DNA of 64,000 nucleotides. Source: CADEDH01 sp965263455. Its GTDB lineage: Bacteria > Actinomycetota > Acidimicrobiia > Acidimicrobiales > SZUA-35. The position numbers and the translations under genes were made by a program. This document shows, piece after piece, positions 40,398 through 49,437 of the stretch. How positions within the stretch are numbered: position 1 is the first letter of the stretch; the number at the start of each line of letters is the position of its first letter. A model generated the notes under the pieces. The model did no database searches. It was not told where the DNA came from and was given only the letters and a program-made list of their open reading frames with translations. Location: NCBI GenBank assembly GCA_965263455.1, contig CBDHHN010000001.1, forward strand, positions 124,001 to 188,000. Reading direction: 5' to 3'.

Positions 40398-41180
40398 ATG
40401 GCCCCCCTGTCCACCCTCAGCCGATCGATTGCGGGCAAGGTCGCCCTGGTGACCGGGGCCGCCTCGGGCATGGGCCGGGCCACCGCCCACCTCTTCGCCG
40501 ACGAGGGGGCCCATGTGGCCGTGACCGATCTGGGGGCCGACGGCGTCGATCGGGTGGCGGGTGAGATCACGGGGGCCGGCCTGTCGGGCCACGGTTGGAC
40601 CATGGACGTGGCCGATCCCGACCGGGTGGCTGGCGTGGTGGACGAGGTCGTCGACCGCTGGGGTGGCATCGACATCGTGGTCAACAACGCCGGGATCGCC
40701 CGGTCGACGACGATCGACGCCGAGGACTACGAGGACCAGTGGGCCATCAGCGTCGAGGTCCTCCTCACCGCCCACACCAGGGTCATCCGGGCCGCCCTCC
40801 CCCACCTCCGAGCGGCCGAGGGCGGGGGCCGCATCGTCAACATCGCCTCGACCGAGGGTTGGGGGGCGACCCGGTTCAACAGCCCCTACGTCGCGGCCAA
40901 ACACGGTGTCATCGGCCTGACCAAGGCTCTGGCCGTCGACCTGGGGCGGGAGAACATCACCGTCAACTGCATCTGTCCCGGGCCCATCAACACCGGGATG
41001 ACCCAACAGATCGCCGACGACGACAAGCTGGTGTTCGCCAAGCGCCGGACCGCCCTCGGCCGGTACGGGGATCCGGAGGAGGTGGCGCACGGGACCCTCA
41101 ACTTCTGCCTCCCGGCCTCGCGCTACATCACCGGGGCGGTGTTGCCGGTCGACGGCGGCCTGTTGATCAAGAACGCCTGA
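40398..41180 (+). CDS. SDR family NAD(P)-dependent oxidoreductase
   Basis: 260 residues. Classical SDR: cofactor motif TGAASGMGRATA, acidic D at VTDLG suggesting NAD preference, IVVNNAGIARS, catalytic Ser in IVNIASTEGW, YVAAKHGV (Tyr-x3-Lys), CPGPINTGM and a C-terminal ITGAVLPVDGG. The reaction is oxidation or reduction of a hydroxyl/keto group. Located between the GMC and LLM genes and likely in one transcript with them. Confidence 0.88.
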   Translation: MAPLSTLSRSIAGKVALVTGAASGMGRATAHLFADEGAHVAVTDLGADGVDRVAGEITGAGLSGHGWTMDVADPDRVAGVVDEVVDRWGGIDIVVNNAGIARSTTIDAEDYEDQWAISVEVLLTAHTRVIRAALPHLRAAEGGGRIVNIASTEGWGATRFNSPYVAAKHGVIGLTKALAVDLGRENITVNCICPGPINTGMTQQIADDDKLVFAKRRTALGRYGDPEEVAHGTLNFCLPASRYITGAVLPVDGGLLIKNA

Positions 41181-41206
41181 GGCGGGCGGAGCGACCAGGA
41201 GCAGTC

Positions 41207-42031
41207 ATGCGATTCGGGTTCGTACTTCCCAACAACTGGGGCCTGGCCCGGGCGGAGGACGTCGTCCGCCTGGCCCCCTTGGCCGAGGAACGGGGCTTCC
41301 ACTCGGTCTGGGTCAACCACCATGTGCTCAATGTCGGCTACATCGCCGACCGCCTCGACGCCGCTCCCTACCACGATGCCCTCACCATCCTGACCTGGGC
41401 CGCCGCCGCCACCGAGCGGATCCGGCTCGGCACCTCGGTGCTGGTGCTCCCCTATCTCCATCCGATGGTCCTGGCCAAGCAGCTGGCCACGCTCGACCAG
41501 CTGAGCGGCGGTCGGGTCGTCGCCGGGGTCGGCGTGGGGAGCCTGCCCGAGGAGAACGAGGTGCTCGGCGTCCCCTACGCCGATCGCGGAGCCCTGTCGG
41601 ACGAGATGATCGAGATCATCACGGCGCTGTGGGCGGCGCCCACGGCCACCCACCACGGTGAGCGGTGGTCGTTCGACGACCTGGTCACGAGCCCACAGCC
41701 GGCCCAGGATCCACTCCCGGTGTGGATCGGCGGGAGCGGCAACCCGGCCCAGCGACGCGCCGCCCGGTTCGGCCAGGGATGGCATCCGATGTGTTCGGTC
41801 GACGGGCTGGCCCGCCGGATGCCCGGTTTCATCGAGAGGCTGGCGGCCGAGGGGCGCACCCGCGACTCGATCGTGGTGGCCCCGCGCATCGGGACCGGCA
41901 ACGTGCCCGACCGGGCCGCGGTCGAGGCCTGGGCCGAGGCCGGCGCCGATGAGCTGATCGTGGGGACGGTGGGCGACGATCTGTCCGCCATCGAGGCCGA
42001 GCTGGACCGGGTGGCCGGCCTCCTCGACTGA
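41207..42031 (+). CDS. LLM-class F420-dependent oxidoreductase
   Basis: 274 residues from ATG 41207 with AGGAG 7-8 nt upstream. MRFGFVLPNNWGLARAEDV, VWVNHHVLNVG, TERIRLGTSVLVLPYLHPMVLAKQLATLDQLSGGRVV, GVGVGSLPEENEVLG and LPVWIGGSGNPAQRRAARFG are the LLM/TIGR03619-like core, with a C-terminal barrel closure at ADELIVGTVGDD. Third gene of the GMC-SDR-LLM run; convergent with the DUF1501 gene 26 bp on. Confidence 0.87.
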   Translation: MRFGFVLPNNWGLARAEDVVRLAPLAEERGFHSVWVNHHVLNVGYIADRLDAAPYHDALTILTWAAAATERIRLGTSVLVLPYLHPMVLAKQLATLDQLSGGRVVAGVGVGSLPEENEVLGVPYADRGALSDEMIEIITALWAAPTATHHGERWSFDDLVTSPQPAQDPLPVWIGGSGNPAQRRAARFGQGWHPMCSVDGLARRMPGFIERLAAEGRTRDSIVVAPRIGTGNVPDRAAVEAWAEAGADELIVGTVGDDLSAIEAELDRVAGLLD

Positions 42032-42057
42032 CGGCGGTCCGCCCGCGGGATGCCGAT

Positions 42058-44067
42058 TCAGGCCAGGGTGTCGGTCGCCGCGATGAACTCGGTGCTTTCG
42101 CTGAAGCCGAGCATGACGGGACCTCGCCCCGTCCCTCGGGCCAGCTGCTCGACCCAGTATTGCCGGCCGGCCGGGTCCGGGTCGCGACCGAGCACATTGC
42201 GGTAGACGAGATCGACGAACTCGGCGTCGGACAGGCTGCCGTAGGTGCGGCGAAACTCGTCCGACTCGGCGAAGGCGTCGGCCACCGCCTCGTAGGACAA
42301 CCCGGCCCCGATCCAGTACCGCAGGCCGTCGCGGTCGCCGTCGCGCCGGAAGAAGGCCCGGTACAGCCGGGCCACCGGGCCTCGGGTGTCGACGGCCTCG
42401 ACCGCGTCGGCGGTGGCCACGATGAACTCCTCCGACTCGGAGAAGCCGATCATGATCGAACCCCGGGGGTTGCCCCGGGCCAGGACCTCGGTCCAGTGGG
42501 CCAGTCCTTGGGCGTCGGGCCCCCGGCCCAGCACGTTGCGGTAGACGCGATCGACGAATTGGGTGTCGGACAGGACCCCGTACTGGGCCTGGAACTCGGG
42601 TGAGGTGGCCATGGCCTCGGAGACGGCGGCCAGCGACAGGCCGCTGCGGCGGGCCGCCACCCAGTGGTCGAGGCCGGTGGTGTCGGGTAGGCGCCCGAAG
42701 TAGGCCTTGTACAGGCGGATGATCTGGCCTCGATGGGTGAAGGTGGGGTTGGCCACATCGGGCAGCCGACCGCTGGTGGTCCGGGTCGGGGCCGGCGGGG
42801 CCACGAACCCCAGCCGTTCATGCTCCCCGCCCAGGATCTCGCCCGCATCGCCCCCGAGCCAGGTGTCGAGGACGGTGGCGTACACGCTGCGGTAGTCGAC
42901 GGTGGGGCGCATGTTGCGCTGGCGGTCGAGCTCGGTGAGCGACGGAAGTCGCCCGTAAAGGCCTCCCTTCACCTGCTGGCCGATGACCATCAGCGTGCTG
43001 GCGGTTCCGTGGTCGGTGCCATTGGAGTTGTTGGCGTGGACCCGGCGCCCGAACTCCGACACCGTGAGCAGCAGCGTGCGGGCGGCGAAGGCGGGGCTGA
43101 GGCGGCGGGTGAAGGCCTCCACCGCGTCGTTGAACTCCCGCATCCGCTCGTTGTGCATCGCGGGCTGGCCGGCATGGCTGTCGAAGTCGCCGTAGTGCAC
43201 GGTGATGACCCGGATACCGAGGTCGGCGTTGATGAGGCGGGCCGCCAGATCGAGCTTGGCCGTCAACTCGGCCTCGGGGAACTCGGCCTGGTAGAAGGGC
43301 TCGATCCGGGCCGCCAGGTCGATGGCCCGACGGCCGTTGGCGGCGACGGCGTCGGTCAGCTCACCCCGTCCCAGGCCGGCGTCGCCCAGCGAGGCGTAGG
43401 CGGCGTAGATTCGGCGGGTGGTCTCGTCGCCGGTGGCCACCTGCAGGCCCTGACCCGACTGGGCCGGGAGTCCCGAGGCGGTCCGGTGCCGGCCCTGCAC
43501 CACGAGCGGGATCGAGTGGCCCAGACTGACGCCGTGGAACGGATCGCCGCCTCCGGGTAGCCCGTCCAGGTACCGGCCGAGCCAGCCGCTGTGGGCTCCG
43601 ACGTGGTCGGCGTTGCCGGCCATCCATCGGGCCATGGAGGTGAAGTGGCTGAGGTCGGTCATGGTGGTGGAGCCGACGCCCTCGATGAAGGCCACGTCAC
43701 CCTGGTGCCACAGGGCGTTGACGGCGGGAAGGTTGGGATGCAGGCCCCGGTCGTCGGTCACGGGGATGACCTGGTCGGGGCCGAAGGCCAGGTTGCGGCG
43801 CTTGTCGTGGTAGTGGCCGTTGGTCACCGGGATGAGGGTGTTGAGACCGTCGTTGCCGCCCCCCATGGTCACCAGCACCAGGACCCCCTGGTCGCCCCGG
43901 AGGGGCGCGGCGGCCTCGGCCGCGTCGGCCAACCAGGAGGGAACGAGGGAGGCTCCGCCCAGCATGGCCGCGGCCTGGAGGAAACGTCGGCGGGTCACGC
44001 TCGCCTGGTCCCCGGGCAGTGGGGTCGACAGGGCCGCCGTCAGCTCGGACGTGGTCGGGTCGCTCAT
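42058..44067 (-). CDS. DUF1501 family protein with Tat signal and two DUF4214 repeats
   Basis: 669 residues from ATG 44067 (a GTG at 44073 is less likely), 7 bp after the DUF1800 stop. The Tat motif TRRRFLQ stands at residues 25-31, before a hydrophobic Ala/Gly stretch ending at AEAA. The DUF1501 core follows: LVTMGGGNDGLNTLIPV, HPNLPAV, SHFTSMARWMAG, GYW-type loops and LTVSEFGRRVHANNSNGTDHG. DUF1501 belongs to the alkaline-phosphatase/sulfatase superfamily. Residues 445-669 hold two DUF4214 repeats (RLYKAYFGRLPDTTGLDHW and RLYRAFFRRDGDRDGLRYW). Exported, function unknown; nearly always paired with DUF1800. Confidence 0.88.
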   Translation of the reverse strand: MSDPTTSELTAALSTPLPGDQASVTRRRFLQAAAMLGGASLVPSWLADAAEAAAPLRGDQGVLVLVTMGGGNDGLNTLIPVTNGHYHDKRRNLAFGPDQVIPVTDDRGLHPNLPAVNALWHQGDVAFIEGVGSTTMTDLSHFTSMARWMAGNADHVGAHSGWLGRYLDGLPGGGDPFHGVSLGHSIPLVVQGRHRTASGLPAQSGQGLQVATGDETTRRIYAAYASLGDAGLGRGELTDAVAANGRRAIDLAARIEPFYQAEFPEAELTAKLDLAARLINADLGIRVITVHYGDFDSHAGQPAMHNERMREFNDAVEAFTRRLSPAFAARTLLLTVSEFGRRVHANNSNGTDHGTASTLMVIGQQVKGGLYGRLPSLTELDRQRNMRPTVDYRSVYATVLDTWLGGDAGEILGGEHERLGFVAPPAPTRTTSGRLPDVANPTFTHRGQIIRLYKAYFGRLPDTTGLDHWVAARRSGLSLAAVSEAMATSPEFQAQYGVLSDTQFVDRVYRNVLGRGPDAQGLAHWTEVLARGNPRGSIMIGFSESEEFIVATADAVEAVDTRGPVARLYRAFFRRDGDRDGLRYWIGAGLSYEAVADAFAESDEFRRTYGSLSDAEFVDLVYRNVLGRDPDPAGRQYWVEQLARGTGRGPVMLGFSESTEFIAATDTLA

Positions 44068-44074
44068 GGGCACC

Positions 44075-45583
44075 TCAGGCCATCTGGAATTCGGGGGTGA
44101 GCAGGGGCAGCATGAGGAGGCCGGACCGATCGGACCAGCGGTTGTGGCGGCGCTCGTTGCGCACGTACTCGGCCAGTACGGCCCGGGTCCGGTCCGAGGG
44201 CACGGTCAGGCCGAAGTGGTCGAGGGCGGCGGTGGCCGCCGCCTCCGGGCTCAGATCGCGAACACCCTCCAGGTCGCCCCGCTTGTAGAGCTGCCACCGG
44301 AGATAGCCGGCGAACCGGGCCTTGGCCCAGGCCGAGGATTCGTTGATCCAGTAGCCGTTCTGACGCCAGCCGGAGACGTTCGGGGGATAGAAGGGGGCCT
44401 GGCCCATGTCGCCCACCGTCCATTCCGGTCGGGCCTGCTCGCACGACAGCCCGGTCACCCGCATGGCCGCCACCACGTACTCGATCGGCGAACGGACCAG
44501 GCCCTGGCGGGCCCGGGTCGAGCGGAAGCCCGGGTGGAGCAGGATGGCTCGGACCAGGGAGCGGATGTTCATGCCGGAGGCGACGAAGGCGGCGGCGACG
44601 GTGTCGACCACCTCGGGCTCGGGGTCGGGATAGGCCAGGAACGACCACAGCTTGGCCCCGATGAAGCGGGCCACCGTGTCTCGCTTGGGGCCGTTCACGA
44701 TGTGGTCGAGGATCTGGGGTCCGTCCCAGTCTCGGCTCGAGCCGAAGAAGGTCTTGGTCCCCCAGTCGTGGGCCTCGGGAGTGAACCGGTAGGCGCCGGT
44801 GTCGTCGTCGATGAGATGCCCGGTCCAGGCTCGGGCCGAGGCCAGCACGTCGTCCTCGCTGTAGTTGCCCACGCCGAGGGTGAACAGCTCCATCAGCTCC
44901 CGGGCGAGGTTGTCGTTGGGGCGACCGGCGACGTTCTCGTCGTTGTCGAGGTAGCGGAGCATGGCCGGTTGCACCGTGGCCCGTTGGAGGAGGTCCTCCA
45001 GGTTGCCGAGGCCGTGGGTCCGGAACAGCTGGTTCTGGTCGAACAGCCACGGTTTGCGGTGGACCTTGGCCAGTGAGGAGCACAGGTGGCCGTGCCAGAA
45101 GAGCGTCATCTTCTCCACCAGCGGGGCGTGGGAGGTGCGGCACCGTTCGAGCCAGAACCACACCATGTCCACGTAGTTCCGCCAGGAGTTGTCGCTCAGA
45201 TCGGGCACCCCGACCGAGGGCGGGGTGGCGTTGGAGGTGTCGAGGACATGCTCGACCAGATCGGGCCACTCGAGGGCCCGGAGGGCGAGGATGTCGTTGT
45301 GCATGCCGCCGAATCCGGTTCGGCTCAGCAGGTGGGCGACGTCGAGGTAGGAGGTGGCGATGGAGGATCCATCGGCGATGGGCCCGATTTCCTTGAATCG
45401 AACGGCCCACCGCACGCCCCTGCGGGGTGAGTTTGCCCTACGAACCGGGCTCGGGAGGGGTAGAACGCCCGGTGGCCGGTCCGCGGACGCAACGGCGAGG
45501 CCGGCCTCGGGAACGGCCCGGACGTCGGGCCGGCGGGTGATTCCGGGGGCGAGCGGCGGCCCCGACGCCGTTGTCGGAGCCAT
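44075..45583 (-). CDS. DUF1800 domain protein
   Basis: 502 residues from ATG 45583 (GGGGG 8 nt upstream); the only other start is GTG 45415. The conserved part begins at residue 78 or so with LDVAHLLSRTGFGGM, then the helical DUF1800 core: LVEKMTLFWHGHLCSSLAKV, LGNLEDLLQRATVQPAMLRYLDN, NDNLARELMELFTLGVGNYSE, VARFIGAKLWSFL, SLVRAILLHPGF, and FYPPNVSGWRQNGYWINES. Members accompany DUF1501 proteins and are thought to act outside the cytoplasm. No clear signal peptide with this start. Operon head; gap 45584-45728 contains no gene. Confidence 0.85.
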   Translation of the reverse strand: MAPTTASGPPLAPGITRRPDVRAVPEAGLAVASADRPPGVLPLPSPVRRANSPRRGVRWAVRFKEIGPIADGSSIATSYLDVAHLLSRTGFGGMHNDILALRALEWPDLVEHVLDTSNATPPSVGVPDLSDNSWRNYVDMVWFWLERCRTSHAPLVEKMTLFWHGHLCSSLAKVHRKPWLFDQNQLFRTHGLGNLEDLLQRATVQPAMLRYLDNDENVAGRPNDNLARELMELFTLGVGNYSEDDVLASARAWTGHLIDDDTGAYRFTPEAHDWGTKTFFGSSRDWDGPQILDHIVNGPKRDTVARFIGAKLWSFLAYPDPEPEVVDTVAAAFVASGMNIRSLVRAILLHPGFRSTRARQGLVRSPIEYVVAAMRVTGLSCEQARPEWTVGDMGQAPFYPPNVSGWRQNGYWINESSAWAKARFAGYLRWQLYKRGDLEGVRDLSPEAAATAALDHFGLTVPSDRTRAVLAEYVRNERRHNRWSDRSGLLMLPLLTPEFQMA

Positions 45584-45728
45584 CGCCCACCCCCGGAGTT
45601 CGCATCAGCCGGGTACTGCCTGCCATCAGTAGACCCCGGGTGTGTTCCCGGCGCGTTGCCTCGCCGTGAAGGGGCGGTGTGAGCCACCTGACCGCCATCT
45701 GACGGTCGGTCGGAGGTTCGGGCGAGCC

Positions 45729-46526
45729 TCAGGCCGGCTTGTGGCCGGTGACCGAGAACTGGGCCGTGATGCCGAGGTACCGGCCGTTGTCGACGGCCGT
45801 GGCCAGGCGGTCGACCAGGGCGTCGACCTCGGCCGTCGGCATGGTCTCGAACTCGGCGATGTAGCCGGCGAAGTTGCGGACGACGCCCAGCATGGCCCCC
45901 GAGGTGTCGACCGAGGGCACGACCTGAACCTCGACATCGACGTAGCCGGCGTCGAGCATGGCGCCGTAGAGCTTGCGCCCGATGTTGGGCTCGCGGAAGG
46001 CGTGGGCCCCGGCGGCGAAGAAGCGGCGCTGCTCGTCGGCCGACCACGGCTGGAGGATGAGGAAGTCCCAGTCGGAGTCGGTGGCCGTCATCCGTCCGCC
46101 GGGGACCGTCACCCGGAAGCATTCGCCCAGGGAGTCGGCCACGCTGGGCACGTACTCCAGGACGTTCTTGGCCAGGACGCGATCGACCGAGCCGTCCTGG
46201 AGGGGCAGGATGTGGTCGGCCAGGAGGTGGGTGGTGACCCGGTCCCCCACCCCGGCCCCTTCGGCCCGGGTCCTGGTCCGGTCGAGGAACTCCTGGTTGA
46301 TGTCGGTGGCGTGCACGTGGCCCCCGTCGCCGACCCGGCCCGCCATCTCGACCGCCATGAAGCCGGGGCCGGCGCCGAGATCGAGCACCACGTGGCCGGG
46401 CCCGACCTCGGCCGACCGGTAGAGGCGGTCCCATCCCCGATTCCAGGCCAGCACCCGCTCGTACACCTGGTGGCGCTCGTCGCTGACGTCGAGCCAGTGG
46501 TCCTGGAAGTAGCTGTCGATGGTCAT
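45729..46526 (-). CDS. class I SAM-dependent methyltransferase
   Basis: 265 residues from ATG 46526 (AAGG upstream). Motif I is VLDLGAGPGFMAVEMA, then VHATDINQEFL, LQDGSVDRVLAKNVLEYV and a UbiE/COQ5-like order; the C-terminal half (IGRKLYGAMLDAGYVDVEVQ) is as in small-molecule methyltransferases. Overlaps the upstream thioesterase gene by 4 bp. Target may be a lipid- or quinone-like molecule, by analogy only. Confidence 0.86.
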   Translation of the reverse strand: MTIDSYFQDHWLDVSDERHQVYERVLAWNRGWDRLYRSAEVGPGHVVLDLGAGPGFMAVEMAGRVGDGGHVHATDINQEFLDRTRTRAEGAGVGDRVTTHLLADHILPLQDGSVDRVLAKNVLEYVPSVADSLGECFRVTVPGGRMTATDSDWDFLILQPWSADEQRRFFAAGAHAFREPNIGRKLYGAMLDAGYVDVEVQVVPSVDTSGAMLGVVRNFAGYIAEFETMPTAEVDALVDRLATAVDNGRYLGITAQFSVTGHKPA

Positions 46527-47422
46527 GGGCCGCCTTCCCCCGGAAGCTGCATCGGACTGGCCACCAATGATGCCAGGACCCGGCCGATGGGGCCGCCGTC
46601 GTCGGACATCACGGCCTCGACGAACCCCAGCCCGTGGGCGGTCCGGTGGCTGGCGGCGTCCACGGCCAACCACGGTCCCCGGGGCGGGTGGGCCAGTTGC
46701 AGGGTGAGGTCGGGGTTGATCGAGCCGGTCCCGTCGGGTCCGGTCTCCCAGCCTGCGGCCACGGCCAGATCGGACGTGGTGGCGGCCCGGACGAAGGGCG
46801 ATGTCGGCTGACCGGCCATCAGGGGCGAGGTCAGCCGGGCCCAGGTCACGCCCGGTCCCGACGCCTCGTTCGACCCCCGGGCGTAGCGCAGCTCGGCGGC
46901 GTCGCAGTTGAAACCGGGCCGGGGGTAACCCAGCTCCCCCTCGTCGGGCCGAGCGGTCAGGCCCGGTCGGCCCGGTGGCCTGCGGTCCCGATCGTGGTCG
47001 GTGGTCCAACCCGGACTGGGGAGGAGCCACTGGGTCGAGGCCCGGGCCACGGGCCGATCCCGGTGGTGGATCTCGACGTCGACCAGGCGGGCCCGTCGTC
47101 CCGGCTTGACCACCTCGGCCCGGACCTCCAACTCGTCGCACGGCACCATGGCCAGCAGCGACAGGGTGAGGCGTGCCGCCCGCAGCCCGTCGGCCGCCCC
47201 CAGCGGTTCGGCGGCCCAGGCCGCCAGCCCGGCCACCGGTCCGCCGTGGAGGGCGGCGTGGTCCCAGGGGCCGCGGGCGTGGAGCCCGGCGTGCACGGTG
47301 GCCACGACCGAGGCCCCGGGGGTGACCCCGGGGCCCTCGATCAGGCGGAACAACGCCCGTTCATCGGCCCCGGGATCGTCGAGGTCGAGCGTGCGGGGGT
47401 CGGCGCTGCGGTGGTCGTCCAC
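46523..47422 (-). CDS. acyl-CoA thioesterase-like protein (TesB-like double hotdog)
   Basis: 299 residues. Two hotdog halves: WDHAALHGGPVAGLAAWAAEP...ARLTLSLLAMVPCDELEVRAEVVKPGRRARLVDVEI resembles the TesB/FadM first half (HGGPVAG loop), and the second half holds MAGQPTSPFVRAATTSDLAVAAGW and INPDLTLQLAHPPRG. The usual Asp/Thr/Gln triad cannot be aligned with certainty. Acyl-CoA hydrolysis is the family role. Coupled to the methyltransferase by ATGA. Confidence 0.78.
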   Translation of the reverse strand: MDDHRSADPRTLDLDDPGADERALFRLIEGPGVTPGASVVATVHAGLHARGPWDHAALHGGPVAGLAAWAAEPLGAADGLRAARLTLSLLAMVPCDELEVRAEVVKPGRRARLVDVEIHHRDRPVARASTQWLLPSPGWTTDHDRDRRPPGRPGLTARPDEGELGYPRPGFNCDAAELRYARGSNEASGPGVTWARLTSPLMAGQPTSPFVRAATTSDLAVAAGWETGPDGTGSINPDLTLQLAHPPRGPWLAVDAASHRTAHGLGFVEAVMSDDGGPIGRVLASLVASPMQLPGEGGP

Positions 47423-47455
47423 GGTCCGGGGACGTCCGGTGCGGCTGTGGCCCGC

Positions 47456-48409
47456 TCAGTCCGGGGTGCGCTGCCCGAACTTCTTGAACGTGTCGCCGAT
47501 GGAGGTGGTGACCGAGGCCAGATCCTTGCGGCCCTCCTTCAGCTTGGGGGCCCGGGCCTGGAGGTCGGCCACGGTGAAGCGGCCATCGGCGGCGATGATG
47601 TCGTCGTCGGTGATGTGCCAGCCGCCGTAGAGGCCGACCTCGTTGCCGCCGACGTGGAACACGCCGCCGGTGAAGGGGCACTCCGCGGTCGAGAGGTAGG
47701 CAACCAGGGGCGAGACGTTGGCCGGGTCCCACTTGTCGAAGCTGCCGTCCTCGGGGGCCTTGACCACGTCTTCCAGGCCGGGGGTGGCCAGGGTCATCCG
47801 GGTCCGGGCGATGGGGGCCAGGCAGTTGACCCGGACCCCGTAGCGGCCGAGCTCGCCGGCGGCCACCAGGGTCATGGCGGCGATGGCGGCCTTGGCGCCG
47901 GAGTAGTTGTACTGGCCCAGGTTGCCGAGCATGGCGCCCGAGGCGGTGTTGATGATGGCGCGGTCGCCCTCGTTGCCGGCCTTGGTCTGCTCCCGCCAGT
48001 AGGCGGCGGCCCACCGGGTGGGGACGAAATGGCCCTTCATGTGGACGTCGATGACGGCGTCCCACTCGGGCTCGGTCATGTTGACCACGACCCGATCCCG
48101 GAGGATGCCGGCGTTGTTGACCAGGATGTGGAGGTCGCCGAAGGCCTCGACGGCCTGGTTGATCATGGCCTGGACGCCTTCCCAGTCGGTGACGTTGGCA
48201 CCGTTGGCGATCGCTTCGCCCCCCATGGCCTCGATCTCGGCCACGACCTCCTGGGCCGGGGTGGCGTCGGACCCGGTGCCGTCGGCGGCACCGCCCAGGT
48301 CGTTGACCACGATCTTGGCTCCCTCGGACGCCATCAGCAGGGCGTGCTCCCGGCCGATGCCGCGTCCGGCCCCGGTGATGATCGCCACCCGTCCATCCAA
48401 CGCACCCAT
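47456..48409 (-). CDS. SDR oxidoreductase, HSD17B4/3-hydroxyacyl-CoA dehydrogenase-like
   Basis: 317 residues from ATG 48409 with AAAGGAG 6 nt upstream. VAIITGAGRGIGREHALLMASEGAKIVVNDLGG is the MFE-2-type start (longer alpha/beta insert of about 20 residues after it), then LVNNAGILRDRVVVNMTEPEWD, NTASGAMLGNLGQYNYSGAKAA (Tyr-x3-Lys) and a long C-terminal extension to the end (about 60 residues). Similar proteins act on 3-hydroxyacyl-CoA or sterol side chains. In the same direction as the thioesterase, 33 bp apart. Confidence 0.87.
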   Translation of the reverse strand: MGALDGRVAIITGAGRGIGREHALLMASEGAKIVVNDLGGAADGTGSDATPAQEVVAEIEAMGGEAIANGANVTDWEGVQAMINQAVEAFGDLHILVNNAGILRDRVVVNMTEPEWDAVIDVHMKGHFVPTRWAAAYWREQTKAGNEGDRAIINTASGAMLGNLGQYNYSGAKAAIAAMTLVAAGELGRYGVRVNCLAPIARTRMTLATPGLEDVVKAPEDGSFDKWDPANVSPLVAYLSTAECPFTGGVFHVGGNEVGLYGGWHITDDDIIAADGRFTVADLQARAPKLKEGRKDLASVTTSIGDTFKKFGQRTPD

Positions 48410-48510
48410 GTGCCGCTCCTTTGCTCGTGTCGCAGGGTCGTGCGGGCCCCATGGCCCGAACCTTGCTGGAGGGTAGAGGCTGGGGCCGGGTCCGGCGAAC
48501 CGGGACCCGC

Positions 48511-48876
48511 TCAGGCCACCGGCGTCGGAACCTCGGCCCCCAGGGCGGCCAGCACCCCGTCGAGGGCGCCGGGCCGGAGCGAGAACCAGGCCCACTTGCC
48601 CCGTTTCTCCCGATCCACCAGGCCGGCCTCGACCAGCAGCTTGAGGTGGTGGCTGACCGTGGGTTGGGAGCGGTCGAGCAGGCCGGGGAGGTCGCAGGCG
48701 CACACCTCGCCGTCGGCGGCGCAGGCGATGAGCGACACCAGCTTCAGCCGGGTCGGGTCGGCCAGGGCCTTGAGGCGGGAGGCGAGGGCCGCGGCCTGCT
48801 CGTCGTCGAGCACGTGACCGGTCAACGGCGGGCAGCAACCGACCTGATCGTCGACGTCGTGCTCGGGGGAGGTCAT
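48511..48876 (-). CDS. arsR: ArsR/SmtB-family metalloregulator
   Basis: 121 residues from ATG 48876; a GTG at 48882 is also in frame. Winged helix with ALADPTRLKLVSLIACA, then EVCACDLPGLLDRSQPTVSHHLKLL and LVDREKRGKWAWFSLRP. The CxCD at residues 59-62 on the recognition-helix side is the As(III)-binding arrangement of type I ArsR, and CC at 14-15 and C52 may add ligands. It should repress the divergent arsI-like gene until arsenic binds. An operator with inverted and direct repeats lies in the gap. Confidence 0.87.
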   Translation of the reverse strand: MTSPEHDVDDQVGCCPPLTGHVLDDEQAAALASRLKALADPTRLKLVSLIACAADGEVCACDLPGLLDRSQPTVSHHLKLLVEAGLVDREKRGKWAWFSLRPGALDGVLAALGAEVPTPVA

Positions 48877-48901
48877 GGCCACAGACTAGCATCACCTACG
48901 T

Positions 48902-48947
48902 ATTGACATCCATCGATACGTAGATCATATTGATGTCCGTCGATATG
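48902..48947. promoter_or_regulatory. arsI promoter with ArsR-type operator
   Basis: For the plus strand: TTGACA (48903-48908), 17-bp spacer, CATATT (48926-48931). GACATC (48905-48910) and GATGTC (48932-48937) form an inverted repeat around the -10. Two 19-bp direct repeats with 27-bp period (48902-48920 and 48929-48947) start ATTGA and contain TCGATA. A strong AGGAGG lies at 48950-48956, before the ATG. Confidence 0.6.
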
Positions 48948-48964
48948 ACCAGGAGGAATCACCT

Positions 48965-49387
48965 ATGCGACTGCAACTGGCCCTGAACGTCTCCGATCTG
49001 GACGAGGCCATCGACCACTACAGCAGGATGTTCGCCACCGAGCCGGCCAAGGTTCGACCCGGGTACGCCAACTTCGCCATTGCCAACCCACCCCTGAAGC
49101 TGGTGCTCTTCGAGGGGGCCGGCGACCCCGGCTCCATCAACCATCTGGGTGTCGAGACCGAGACCGCCGACGAGGTGGTGGCGGCCGAGGCCCGGCTCAC
49201 GGCCGAGGGCATGGAGACCACGGGTGTCGAGGACACCCTCTGCTGCTACGCCGAGAAGACCGAGACCTGGATCGACGGTCCTGACGGCCTCCGTTGGGAG
49301 TACTACGTCAAGACCGGTGACAGCGAGCAACTCGTCAACACCGTCGTCGGCCGGCCCGACGGTGGCGGCAACACCTGCTGCGGCTGA
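48965..49387 (+). CDS. ArsI/CadI-family VOC metalloenzyme (C-As lyase-like)
   Basis: 140 residues; AGGAGGAAT lies 8 nt before the ATG. VOC fold start MRLQLALNVSDLDEAIDHYSRMFATEPAKVRPGYANFAI, then LVLFEGAG and NHLGVETET. TLCCYAEKTETW at residues 91-102 gives the vicinal Cys93-Cys94 typical for ArsI, and the C terminus ends in CCG. Gln4, His60 and Glu112 are the likely metal ligands by family analogy. ArsI cleaves the C-As bond of trivalent organoarsenicals with O2; other CadI relatives give cadmium resistance. Divergent with ArsR. Confidence 0.85.
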   Translation: MRLQLALNVSDLDEAIDHYSRMFATEPAKVRPGYANFAIANPPLKLVLFEGAGDPGSINHLGVETETADEVVAAEARLTAEGMETTGVEDTLCCYAEKTETWIDGPDGLRWEYYVKTGDSEQLVNTVVGRPDGGGNTCCG

Positions 49388-49437
49388 GGTCCTGGCTCCG
49401 GCCGGTCGTCCGGACACCGTCCGCCAACGCTGCTCCC

